Shown here: positions 41,903 through 51,321 of the stretch, one piece after another
How the letters are laid out: every line of letters begins with the position of its first letter
How positions within the stretch are numbered: the stretch's first letter is position 1
Assembly (NCBI GenBank): GCA_013403005.1
Contig: JACBOA010000004.1
Span: 27,501-91,500 of the forward strand
Direction of reading: 5' to 3'
DNA from: Methanobacteriaceae archaeon
GTDB lineage: Archaea > Methanobacteriota > Methanobacteria > Methanobacteriales > Methanobacteriaceae
DNA: 64,000 nt
Notes under the pieces: model-generated
Database searches by the model: none
Seen by the model: only the letters and a program-made list of their open reading frames with translations
What the model was told of the DNA's origin: nothing
Position numbers and translations under genes: made by a program

Positions 41903-44305
41903 ATGGTTGTAGTTGAACATTATGGGAAAGGAAATCTTGTAGATTCAGATCTGGGGAAGAAAAATACTGATTCACAAGGATCACCCGTTTGCGGTGCCAG
42001 AATGGATGCTCTAGAGGGTTATACAGAAATTCCAGAATTGCTTCAAAGGTTTATTAACCATGATGATCAATCTGCCTGGGCAACAATTGTTAAAAAAATC
42101 GACTACATTTATGACCATGTTGATTACTCCCTGAGTTCCCTTGATATGGAGACGGATTTCGTCTCAGAAATACAATCACAGATAAAATCAGGTAAAAAAT
42201 TGTTGTTTAAGCCTAACCTGGTTGGTCCTCAGGTTATTGATCAGGATACGCATGGTGAAGATCTGGGCGCTCCTGTATGTACGGACTGGTCAGTGATTGC
42301 TGCCTTGATGAGATGGTTCCACGACAAATTAAACATTGATTACTACCAGATGGCTTTAGGTGAAGCCTCCACCTCTTCACTTCTTATTGGAAAGGTATAT
42401 AGTCTTAAATCAGGAAAAACGGTAACCACCGAAGCAGTTTTTGAAGGCAGATGTGGAGATTTTTATGGAGGTTGGGGTTTCTATTTTGTCCGCAAATACC
42501 TTAAAGAGCATCATCCCTCCTCTCATACTGATGATCCTATGAATGGCTATGAAGATAGTATAAAAGGCAGATATCTTGAACCTGGTAAAGCCCAGGATCG
42601 GCTGATGGTCTATGATCTAAACAAAGTGGGGGAAGATCCATCCAGGGGGAGAACAGTGCCTGTTCCTGGAGGAGAGAATTTCAAGAATATCACATTGCAT
42701 AAAGCAGTTGTTGGGGGCGATCCTCAAAATACTGATGATATAAAAGATTACCCTGGATGTGTTTTGATAAATGTTCCTAAAATGAAAATCCATGCCCAGG
42801 ACCTTATCACAAACGCCATCAAAAACCTGGGTATAGGCCTTTATCCAACTGAATGTCCTTCAAGCTCAATTAAAAGCAGTAATTCATGGGAATATGCAAT
42901 GCCTGCCACAGAGAATCCAACTTTTAAAGGTAAACTACCACATATGCCATGGGTAGCGGAAATAGATGAAGATACTAACTTACCCATTATGGATGAAAAT
43001 GGAGCATACCTAGTTACCAAAACCGGGGGAATGAAAGCAACCCAGGCGGATGTAATCAAAGCAGTGCAAAACCAGGGAGTTTTCATGGTACATGTTTCTG
43101 ATTGCCTGCACATGATCAATCTTAACCATAATCCAGAGGGTATTGCAGTTAGAATCCCTGAAGGATATATCTGGTCTTCCCTAGATTGTGTTGCATTGGA
43201 TCTTTTATGTGCACGGTACTGCTTCAAAACAGTTCCCATGTCTGAAGGAATAAAACTCAAAGAAGAAAATAACTGGAATACTGAGTTCGTTCGACACGTT
43301 CCAGTGGCTAAAATAGATGGAAAAAACATAAAAACTGAAGAAGGACTTGATTCACCACTTTTCAGGTATAATCTCTATGAATATGCTGAAAAAAGAGGAA
43401 TAGGACAGCAAAAATACTTTGTTACCGGTTGGGATAGTGTGACCAGCACTCCCTTAACTTCAATGGCCGGTCATCTGGGCAGAATTGAGAATGAAAAATT
43501 CGTTGAACTAATGACTAAAACCATGTACTATAATCCCAGTTGCATGCTATGGGATATGCAAAAAACTATTTTAAGCTATGCAGAAGCAAACGATCAATTA
43601 ACAGGAACCTCAATTTTCAAAGAATTCATGGATGGTTTTGACGAAAACCATGATGGGATTATTGATTATGATGAGAATGGACGGAAAGGTATTTGGACTC
43701 CAGGATTCAGCATAATGTCCTATGCATTGCATATGATGATTACAGAAGATTTTGGAGCTATTAAAGGGCCTTTTTATCAGAATGCGAATTTCTATCTTAA
43801 AAATGGAAATGCAAAATGGAATCCCCAGGGACATGATTTTGCCCAGGAATACGTGCAAGTAGGAATTGCTACCATGGCCTATGAAATGTCAAAATCCGAA
43901 ACCCAAAGTGAAGATCCATTTGTATCAGGCATGAAATGGGGAAATGGCTTGTGGCCGAGCTGGGAGCTTGCAAAACATACCATGTTATCCAGTTCCATAT
44001 ATGGTGCCTCAACCCCAGATAAAATCACCATCAACTCCCTTTATGGGCTGGCATTCAGTTATGCAGATAAAACTGGAAATGAAGGCTTATACACTGGGAG
44101 TGTTGATCAGGGTGAATCTGATCCGGAAGCCTTAAATGCATACTTTAATGCAGTTTCTAAAGGAGCAGATCTTTTAGATTTTATTCTATATGTTCCCCAG
44201 GGATGGGGGAGCCTTGGAAATGCTAAAATTCCTAATGTAGAAGAAACCAGTGATCCAGACAAAATATTCACGGCTCATTTTAACCAAGGTCAGGAAGTAT
44301 GGTAA
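41903..44305 (+). CDS. DUF362-like protein with an EF-hand loop, 800 aa
   Basis: Large protein without signal peptide or membrane helix. Residues about 98-310 resemble DUF362: KLLFKPNLVGPQ, then VLINVPKMKIHAQDLITNAI followed by KNLGIG. Residues 580-591 read DENHDGIIDYDE, a complete 12-residue EF-hand calcium loop with D, N, D, G, I, D and E at positions 1, 3, 5, 6, 8, 9 and 12. The C-terminal third is rich in aromatic residues and Gly and is unassigned. It starts 17 bases after the SDR stop. Its function is unknown. The association with ADC and SDR enzymes suggests a metabolic or binding role in the same pathway. Confidence 0.78.
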   Translation: MVVVEHYGKGNLVDSDLGKKNTDSQGSPVCGARMDALEGYTEIPELLQRFINHDDQSAWATIVKKIDYIYDHVDYSLSSLDMETDFVSEIQSQIKSGKKLLFKPNLVGPQVIDQDTHGEDLGAPVCTDWSVIAALMRWFHDKLNIDYYQMALGEASTSSLLIGKVYSLKSGKTVTTEAVFEGRCGDFYGGWGFYFVRKYLKEHHPSSHTDDPMNGYEDSIKGRYLEPGKAQDRLMVYDLNKVGEDPSRGRTVPVPGGENFKNITLHKAVVGGDPQNTDDIKDYPGCVLINVPKMKIHAQDLITNAIKNLGIGLYPTECPSSSIKSSNSWEYAMPATENPTFKGKLPHMPWVAEIDEDTNLPIMDENGAYLVTKTGGMKATQADVIKAVQNQGVFMVHVSDCLHMINLNHNPEGIAVRIPEGYIWSSLDCVALDLLCARYCFKTVPMSEGIKLKEENNWNTEFVRHVPVAKIDGKNIKTEEGLDSPLFRYNLYEYAEKRGIGQQKYFVTGWDSVTSTPLTSMAGHLGRIENEKFVELMTKTMYYNPSCMLWDMQKTILSYAEANDQLTGTSIFKEFMDGFDENHDGIIDYDENGRKGIWTPGFSIMSYALHMMITEDFGAIKGPFYQNANFYLKNGNAKWNPQGHDFAQEYVQVGIATMAYEMSKSETQSEDPFVSGMKWGNGLWPSWELAKHTMLSSSIYGASTPDKITINSLYGLAFSYADKTGNEGLYTGSVDQGESDPEALNAYFNAVSKGADLLDFILYVPQGWGSLGNAKIPNVEETSDPDKIFTAHFNQGQEVW

Positions 44306-44655
44306 AAAAATGAATACAATTGAACACAATTATCTATAAATTCTAACTGTTAAAATCCCTAAGGTTATAATAAACAAGGAATCAATAGGATTATGGACTG
44401 AAAACTTATAATAAGCCAAAAAAGGTTTAAAAATCACGAAAAATCTGATATATCCTTAAAATTGTGCTGTTGATTTTTAGGAGTTTTTATCCTTCTATTT
44501 TTCTTTATTTTTAATTAAGCGGTTTTAGTTTAAAACCTGCCTTGGATAGTGTTTATTTATTTTAATATCAAAGGTTATTATAGTAAATGAATTCATATTC
44601 ATTGCATTATTACATTGCATTATTATTGCTAGTATCAATCTAATATGGTGATCCT
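44306..44655. other. Intergenic, AT-rich, no gene seen
   Basis: No convincing coding stretch. TTTATTTTAATATC-like promoter sequence precedes the winged-helix gene. Confidence 0.45.
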
Positions 44656-44940
44656 ATGAGAAAGCTGCTTTGGTGGTTAATAGCTGGTTCATCTGGTGGG
44701 CCTAATCGTGCCCGAATAATCCGAGCATTAAACCAAAGACCCTATAATGCTAATCAGCTTTCAGAGGCCTTAAATTTGAATTATAAGACTATAAGACATC
44801 ACATTAAGGTCTTAGAAGAGAATAATATTATAACCTCTGCGGGCAAGCAGAAGTATGGTGAAATGTACTTTTTAACGGATAAAATGGAAGAAAATTACGA
44901 AACATTTCAGGAGATATGGGAAGAAATAAATATAAATTAA
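44656..44940 (+). CDS. Small winged-helix regulator, 94 aa
   Basis: Single HTH domain: GPNRARIIRALNQRPYNANQ, then LSEALNLNYKTIRHHIKVLE followed by ENNII and a short wing ending YFLTDKMEENYE. It matches the one-domain ArsR-like regulators common in methanogens and haloarchaea. GGTGATCC precedes the ATG. A small membrane protein gene follows 39 bases later, an arrangement often seen for this class. Confidence 0.87.
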   Translation: MRKLLWWLIAGSSGGPNRARIIRALNQRPYNANQLSEALNLNYKTIRHHIKVLEENNIITSAGKQKYGEMYFLTDKMEENYETFQEIWEEININ

Positions 44941-44979
44941 AAAATTTCCTCTGATTAGGAAGTATAAAGGGGTTAAAGC

Positions 44980-45312
44980 ATGGTACTAGCAGAATATGGT
45001 CAGTTTGGTGGTTTGGTAATATTTGTGGCGGTTGCAGTTGGAATTTTAAATGTTTGCCTGCTAATGGGGTTATTATATCTTTACTGGGGAACCTACCGTC
45101 AGGTTAAATCCAAATTCACCATAGGATTGCTCTATTTTTCCACTTTTCTATTATTTCAGAACATCTTATCTACTATCTTCCTGGCGTTACCTCTATTTGG
45201 ACAGGTTGAAATTTACGGTCCAGAGATAGGTGGGCCCAGATTACCACTATTTTTAATAAACATAGTGCAGTTAATCGCCCTTTCTATACTCTTCAAAATA
45301 ACCCGAGAATAA
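44980..45312 (+). CDS. Small three-helix membrane protein, 110 aa
   Basis: Three hydrophobic segments (about 10-35, 47-70 and 88-106) separated by short loops, with a charged patch after helix 1 (WGTYRQVKSKF). No known catalytic motif. The gene is translated from an ATG after AAGGGG and is probably co-transcribed with the winged-helix gene. It may act as membrane partner or anti-regulator, which is inferred from pairing only. Confidence 0.75.
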   Translation: MVLAEYGQFGGLVIFVAVAVGILNVCLLMGLLYLYWGTYRQVKSKFTIGLLYFSTFLLFQNILSTIFLALPLFGQVEIYGPEIGGPRLPLFLINIVQLIALSILFKITRE

Positions 45313-45515
45313 AATTCTCTATGAATGGGTAAATATTAAAGGTGAATATTAATGTCTTTGTTAAATTAAAATCCTTTATCTAACACTCCGGCTGAAACTG
45401 AAAGGAAGATAAGAGTTTTCGGGGACCCACTGGATAGAATATGGCAAGATTGTGTTCTTGATTTTTGTGTAATCGAGAATTTCTACCGTAAAATGTTCAG
45501 AGTGGTTGTTTTTAG

Positions 45516-45638
45516 CACATAGAAGAATGCGAAGCATGGTTAGAAGAGGTTAAAGAAACAATCAACCATTATTTCAAAGAAAAGTTTGAAATTAATTATT
45601 TACATTTCATGAATGTGAACCAGATAAAAGATTACTAA
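45516..45638 (+). pseudogene. Possible gene remnant, 40 codons
   Basis: An open stretch HIEECEAWLEEVKETINHYF, continuing to a natural-looking end (VNQIKDY, stop at 45638), has protein-like composition but is preceded immediately by TAG and has no start. It looks like the 3' end of a decayed gene. The rest of 45313-45658 gives no intact ORF. I do not recognise the parent gene. Confidence 0.35.
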
Positions 45639-45658
45639 ATAGTTTTGGGGGCGAAATA

Positions 45659-46495
45659 TTGAACAAAAGCAAGTTATTAAGAGATTTAATTTTAGATAAA
45701 GAAACCCTAATCATGCCCAATGCCTATGATCCTATAAGTGCCATGATGATCGAGAAATCAGGGTTTAAAGCGGTTCAATGTTCCGGTTACAGCTTTTCTA
45801 TTCGTGCTGGTTACTCAAAGGAGAGCGATGTAACTCTGGAAGAGAACCTGGATTGGACCCGTCGAATAGTAAATGCAGTGGATGTGCCAGTGATGGCGGA
45901 TGCTGAAGATGGATATGGTGATGCTGAAACTATCATAGAAACCGTTCAAAGGTTTATGGATACAGGGGTAGCGGGAATGAATATTGAAGACCAGATAATG
46001 GGAGGATCAGGCCCTTTGCAGATTCTCGATGAGGAACTGATGGTGGAGAAGATCATGGTGGCCAGGGAAACTGCTATAGCCGAAGGAAACCCTGATCTGG
46101 TTATAAACGGCCGCACTGATGCATTGAAATCTACTCCTGACCGGGATGAATCTTTGAATCTTGCCATTGAACGAGCCAATGCTTATCTTGATGCAGGTGC
46201 TACCCTTGCATTCATAACTTATACTGCAACATTGGACGAAGCAATGACTATTACCCGGGAAGTCAAAGGTCCTGTAACTATTGCCGCGGGAATGCCCTAT
46301 AACATCCAGAACTTCAGTATTTCGGATTTGGAAAAAATTGGTGTGGCCAGGATTAGTTTACCCACCTTACTTATGTATTCCAGTTTAAAAGCCATGGAAA
46401 AATCTCTTTCGCACGTCCATGAAGATAACATGGGTGAAATGCTGGAAGAAGATGATTTATTTTCCACTGATAATTTGAATAATTTGTTAAATTAA
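45659..46495 (+). CDS. Isocitrate lyase / PEP mutase-family enzyme, 278 aa
   Basis: TIM-barrel enzyme of the PEP mutase/isocitrate lyase superfamily. The Mg-binding block is MADAEDGYGDAE and the next strand is GMNIEDQIM. The NPDLVINGRTDAL strand and IAAGMPYNIQNFSI follow. The KKCGH signature of isocitrate lyase is missing, and the length fits the shorter 2-methylisocitrate lyase or PEP mutase-like branch. The start codon is TTG after GGGGGCGAAATA. It is followed by two genes in the same direction with short gaps. The substrate is unknown. Confidence 0.87.
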   Translation: MNKSKLLRDLILDKETLIMPNAYDPISAMMIEKSGFKAVQCSGYSFSIRAGYSKESDVTLEENLDWTRRIVNAVDVPVMADAEDGYGDAETIIETVQRFMDTGVAGMNIEDQIMGGSGPLQILDEELMVEKIMVARETAIAEGNPDLVINGRTDALKSTPDRDESLNLAIERANAYLDAGATLAFITYTATLDEAMTITREVKGPVTIAAGMPYNIQNFSISDLEKIGVARISLPTLLMYSSLKAMEKSLSHVHEDNMGEMLEEDDLFSTDNLNNLLN

Positions 46496-46530
46496 TAAAT
46501 AAAATCAAATGATGAAAATGGGGGGCTTTA

Positions 46531-47223
46531 ATGATACCATGGGTTATTTTATATAATGCAATGAGTTTAGATGGTAGAATCACAGGTTTCAATGCAGATG
46601 TGGAATTATACTATGAATTAGCAACTGAATTGGATGTTGATGCAGTTTTAATGGGTAGCAATACTGTTTTAACCGGGTTCGGTGTCAAAGCTGGTGAAAC
46701 TGTAGAAGAAGCTGAAGATGCCTTCAAACCTAGAAAGAAGGATGCTGCAGATGACCGGCCGTTGCTGGTGGTTCCAGATAGTCGGGGAAAGATTCGTATC
46801 TGGAGCGAACTTTTAAAAATGCCATATATCAAGGATGTGCTGGTTTTATGCAGCCGTTCCACTCCTTCAGAGTATCTGGATTTTCTGGATGAGCGTTATA
46901 TTGATTATTTGGTGGTGGGATATCAGCGGGTTGATTTGGAAGCTGCCCTGGATGAACTTAACACCAATTTTGGGGTGAAAAAGTTAAGGGTTGACAGTGG
47001 TGGGATTCTTAATGGTGCTCTGTTGAGGGAGGGTTTGGCTGATGAAGTACATCTATTGATCCATCCTGAGTTGGTAGGTGGCACAACACCCAATTCAATT
47101 TTCCAGGCACCGGATCTGGAGGAGAATGATGTTCCGATTAAGTTATATTTGGATAATATGGAAAAAGTAAAGGGTGATATCATATATTTGAAGTATAAGG
47201 TCTTTAATGAAAAGTTAAAATAA
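46531..47223 (+). CDS. RibD_C / DHFR-like pyrimidine reductase-family protein, 230 aa
   Basis: NADPH-type reductase fold of RibD C-terminal domains: PWVILYNAMSLDGRITGF, VDAVLMGSNTVLTGFG, LRVDSGGILNGALLREGLAD and LLIHPELVGG. Archaea use such an enzyme (ArfC) to reduce the diaminopyrimidine of riboflavin biosynthesis. This member is of similar length, but I cannot separate it from other RibD_C reductases. AATGGGGGGC precedes the ATG. It lies 35 bases after the PEP mutase-like gene. Confidence 0.82.
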   Translation: MIPWVILYNAMSLDGRITGFNADVELYYELATELDVDAVLMGSNTVLTGFGVKAGETVEEAEDAFKPRKKDAADDRPLLVVPDSRGKIRIWSELLKMPYIKDVLVLCSRSTPSEYLDFLDERYIDYLVVGYQRVDLEAALDELNTNFGVKKLRVDSGGILNGALLREGLADEVHLLIHPELVGGTTPNSIFQAPDLEENDVPIKLYLDNMEKVKGDIIYLKYKVFNEKLK

Positions 47224-47257
47224 TTAAAGAATATAATATGCTTAATATGGGGTTCAA

Positions 47258-47845
<588 letters not shown>

Positions 47846-47892
47846 TTGGCTGATTATGAATCATTCAGCTATAATATTATTCAGATTATTCA

Positions 47893-48219
47893 GGTTCATC
47901 GTCAGATTATTGATAGGCATTTATTGCCCAAATTTTCAGGGAATTTACCAATGTTGGAATCAGCAACAGTAATTTAAAACCAGAAGATGCAGAGGAAATG
48001 GTAATAAAAACACTTTATGGGACTGCTAAACTTCTATGTGAAGGAAATATGGGTTTTGATGAACTAATTAAGAGAGTAGCTACTAAGGGGGGCATAACTC
48101 AGGAGGGGATTAAAGTTCTGGAGATGAGAACACCTCTGGTGTTTGATGAACTTTTTAAAGCAACCGCTGGAAAAAATGAATACATAAAACGGACCTTGAA
48201 TGAGGAATGGGTCAATTAA
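47893..48219 (+). pseudogene. proC: 3' remnant of proC (pyrroline-5-carboxylate reductase)
   Basis: The frame from 47893 reads GSSSDY, two stop codons (TGA, TAG at 47911-47916), then AFIAQIFREFTNVGISNSNL, YGTAKLLCEG and RVATKGGITQEGIKVLEMRT, the dimerisation domain of P5C reductase. The N-terminal NADPH domain is entirely missing. A 73-codon stretch from the ATG at 47998 stays open, but it is only the family's C-terminal part. Proline synthesis must rely on another gene in the genome. Confidence 0.75.
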
Positions 48220-48723
48220 TTACCATTGGTAGCTATTTTTGATATTAAAGAATCTAAAATTCCGATTTTTCACAAAATAAATTAAAAATTATTCTTTATC
48301 TCAGTGTCCTATGGCAGTTTTATAAAGGGCGTAAATTATCACCAGATATGCAACGGATCTTATGATAAGGATGGAAATATTGAGCTTTTCACCCCAAGAA
48401 TAATTTCTAAATGAGCTATACCAAATAAACCAAATTTATTGCTACTTAAATGGCGATTAGGCTGTTTTTTCGCGGTATTTTCCTAACCTAAACCAGCTAT
48501 TCATTATGCAGAAAAACAGGTTTAGAATAGTTACCGGATCAAGGACATTTGCCACTATCAAACACCCAATGTAGCTATTTTTATATCAAGTTATGTTGAA
48601 TAGTTTGTTTATAACCTAGGAAGAAGATGTAAAGCAACAAACCATTTATAGTAGTATTAACTAATACATCTCCTAGAACTGGAATAAGGTGCCAGTAATT
48701 ATCAAAGAATAGGATTTGAGAAG
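48220..48723. other. Intergenic, no intact gene
   Basis: AT-rich. On the minus strand about 42 codons ending at 48301 encode a hydrophobic helix (RSVAYLVIIYALYKT) without a start codon, possibly the end of a lost membrane protein gene. Confidence 0.4.
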
Positions 48724-49104
48724 ATGAAAGTCATAACCTTGTTTGCAATATTGGTGGTGTTGATGATGGGTGTTGTATATGGGGTTATGTTTGCAACTGG
48801 GGAAGAAAAGGCAGACATGAATGGTGTAATAATTGGAGTTTGCCAGGCCAATCCTCAAAATGAAAATAACACATTTAATGCAATTTTAGTGGAGGGAACA
48901 GTTGCTGGTAACAGCCAAACACACAATTTATCTGTTAGAATAAATAATGACACAGTTATTCTTAAAAAGGATGGGAATAAACGTGAAAATGCATCTTTCA
49001 CTGACCTCAAGTCAGGGGGAAAAGTAGCAGTCATGTTCACCGGACCATTCATAAAATCATATCCTCCTCAGACTACAGCTAAACAAATAATCATTCTTCA
49101 ATAG
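48724..49104 (+). CDS. Small exported or membrane-anchored protein, 126 aa
   Basis: N-terminal hydrophobic segment (about 3-25, ITLFAILVVLMMGVVYGVMF) acting as signal or anchor, followed by an approximately 100-residue beta-rich extracellular domain: MNGVIIGVCQANPQNENN, VRINNDTVILKKDG, GGKVAVMFTGPF and TAKQIIILQ. The pattern resembles OB-like DUF3221-type lipoprotein domains, but no lipobox is present. Function unknown. It stands alone ahead of two tRNA genes. Confidence 0.7.
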   Translation: MKVITLFAILVVLMMGVVYGVMFATGEEKADMNGVIIGVCQANPQNENNTFNAILVEGTVAGNSQTHNLSVRINNDTVILKKDGNKRENASFTDLKSGGKVAVMFTGPFIKSYPPQTTAKQIIILQ

Positions 49105-49213
49105 CTTAAATCTAATTTTAAGTTTTAAAAACATTCATTAACGCAATTGAAGTTATTTTAACAGGTTAATTTTTTCTTCCGTAAGGTTTAAATATTAACA
49201 GTGCGCAACGTAA

Positions 49214-49307
<94 letters not shown>

Positions 49308-49332
49308 GGTCATTATGAATGGCTATTTGTCA

Positions 49333-49488
<156 letters not shown>

Positions 49489-49596
49489 CTTCTTATTTTA
49501 TATGGAACGATTTTTTTTAGATTTAAGGTAACATTCAATAATTATAAAATAATTATAATGTATAAAAAAGGTTTAATCCAATAGGATGGATGTATT

Positions 49597-50217
49597 TTGA
49601 TAAAAATGGGCGATGTTATTGTAATTGAGGGGATGGGATACGATTCTAATGTTTACATCTTTGAGGACATCATAGTGGATACAGGAACCGGTCAGAACAT
49701 GGATTACATCGAGAAATCCATTAAAGAAGCAGGCAGCAGTGTGGATGATCTTTCACTCATTGTGAACACTCATAATCATTATGATCACATCGGAGGAAAT
49801 CAATACCTGGATCTGGATGTGTCCATGCACACTATTGATGCAGTGGCAATTGAACGAGGTGATCAGGACGCCATACTGGCCCATATGTTCGGAAGATCCA
49901 TAGAAAAAATGGAAGTGACTCATAAACTGGATGAAGGCGATAAGATACACGACTTCGAAGTTTTACTAACACCAGGCCATACCTCTGGAAGCATATGTCT
50001 ATACAATGGTGAAACTCTCATCTCAGGGGACACAGTTTTTTCAGGTGGAGGTTTCGGCAGAGTGGATCTGGGTGGTAGTATGGATGAAATGAGGAAATCC
50101 TTGGAAAGATTGAGTAAACTGGACATCAAATATTTACTTCCAGGGCACGGTCCTGCAGTTAACCATGGATCGAGGCATGTTAAACTGGCTTATGAGATTT
50201 CTAAAGGATATTATTAG
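49597..50217 (+). CDS. Metallo-beta-lactamase-fold hydrolase, 206 aa
   Basis: Glyoxalase II-like MBL protein with the full metal motif VNTHNHYDHIGGN (HxHxDH), LLTPGHTSGSICLY, SGDTVFSGGGFGRVDLGGS and a final LPGHGPAV. The glyoxalase C-terminal domain is missing, so it is a short member. The start is uncertain: TTG at 49597, or the ATG three codons later. GGATG sequences precede both. It appears to be a single gene. Confidence 0.85.
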   Translation: MIKMGDVIVIEGMGYDSNVYIFEDIIVDTGTGQNMDYIEKSIKEAGSSVDDLSLIVNTHNHYDHIGGNQYLDLDVSMHTIDAVAIERGDQDAILAHMFGRSIEKMEVTHKLDEGDKIHDFEVLLTPGHTSGSICLYNGETLISGDTVFSGGGFGRVDLGGSMDEMRKSLERLSKLDIKYLLPGHGPAVNHGSRHVKLAYEISKGYY

Positions 50218-50323
50218 TAAAAAATGTATTCTGAAGGTTTTTTCCTTAAGTATTTCTAGTACGGGTATAAATATCCTTAAAATAAATATCCTTAAAACTT
50301 CAAATTCAATATAGTTTCATTTT

Positions 50324-51280
50324 TTATATCTGATTTTCAGATACCAGCACGTTTAACTCCTTTATTCCATAATGAAATCCAATAAAGTCATAATAGGTTA
50401 TATTCCATCCTCCCTCCATTTTGGTTACATTGATTGCAGTATATGGTGACGTCCATTTGAATTTCACAACTTCTGGGAGGTTATCCGCATATTTCATGGC
50501 TTTTTTTGCTGATTCATAGCTCCCATTGTTGATGGTGAGATTATTCAATTCCCTCCAATTAGAGGACTTCTTTTCCAGGGTATTATAGGTGAAAACCTGG
50601 TATCTGCCATTTCCATCACTTTCTACCATAGTCCAGGTGAAAATATCAGGGGTGGGATAGGCAGTTATATGGGTGTAACTGTTGCTGATGCTCTGGCTCT
50701 GAAGGGCATCCATTTTTTCGCAGGCTCTAATACCTCCCAATGAAATTAACATTATCATAAATGCAGCTAGGGCAATCTTTTTATATTTAAAATCTATGCG
50801 GAGGTAAAGTATCACCAGAACTGCCAGGGCCACTATGGTTGTGGCCATATCGGTGTAGTAGTATAGGTTGGCAGAAAACCGAGTAAGAGAAAATGGGAAT
50901 AGGAGTGGTATTCCTCCAGTGGTTAAAAAGTCCAGGGAAAGATGGGTTAAAACTCCAAAGTATGCTAATCCTAAACTGCGCAAGTTAAATTCTACCTTAA
51001 CATTTCTTTTTAACACATAATTTATCAGACCATGTACCTTTGGCCTTGAAATTATGAAAATAAAAATAATTGCAGTTATAAATCCGAAGATGAAACTGTG
51101 GGTTATTCCCCGGTGGGTGAAAATAAATAGTTCGGGGGCAAGAAATCCTATTGCGAAGATTATAAAATCAAAATCAACAGATATACCTCCGAAAGCGCCT
51201 GATAACCTATCTTTTGTGTCTTTGAATTTTAAAAAGACTAAAATGGCAAAGGGAACAATGAAGTGGGTAAATAGATCCAT
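50324..51280 (-). CDS. DUF457/YdjM-like membrane-bound metal-dependent hydrolase, 318 aa
   Basis: N-terminal MDLFTHFIVPFAILVF and the FTHRGITHSF block are the His-rich signatures of the YdjM/DUF457 membrane hydrolase family. VDFDFIIF and LTHLSLDFLTTGG give further metal ligands. Five to six membrane helices lie in the first 200 residues. The last 110 residues form an extracellular-looking domain (TPDIFTWTMVESDGNGRYQV). No catalytic activity has been shown for archaeal members. It stands 41 bases downstream of trkH, and both read leftward. Confidence 0.82.
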   Translation of the reverse strand: MDLFTHFIVPFAILVFLKFKDTKDRLSGAFGGISVDFDFIIFAIGFLAPELFIFTHRGITHSFIFGFITAIIFIFIISRPKVHGLINYVLKRNVKVEFNLRSLGLAYFGVLTHLSLDFLTTGGIPLLFPFSLTRFSANLYYYTDMATTIVALAVLVILYLRIDFKYKKIALAAFMIMLISLGGIRACEKMDALQSQSISNSYTHITAYPTPDIFTWTMVESDGNGRYQVFTYNTLEKKSSNWRELNNLTINNGSYESAKKAMKYADNLPEVVKFKWTSPYTAINVTKMEGGWNITYYDFIGFHYGIKELNVLVSENQI

Positions 51281-51321
51281 GTGAAAACTTCTTTTTAACT
51301 GATTATCACTATATTAAATGT

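Noticed and set aside
42841..43329. 162-codon minus-strand open frame inside the DUF362-like gene
   Set aside because: Antisense shadow without start signal or recognisable protein features.
48301..48430. Minus-strand hydrophobic coding stretch ending at 48301
   Set aside because: It has no start codon and only one helix, so it was kept as a note in the intergenic entry rather than as a gene.
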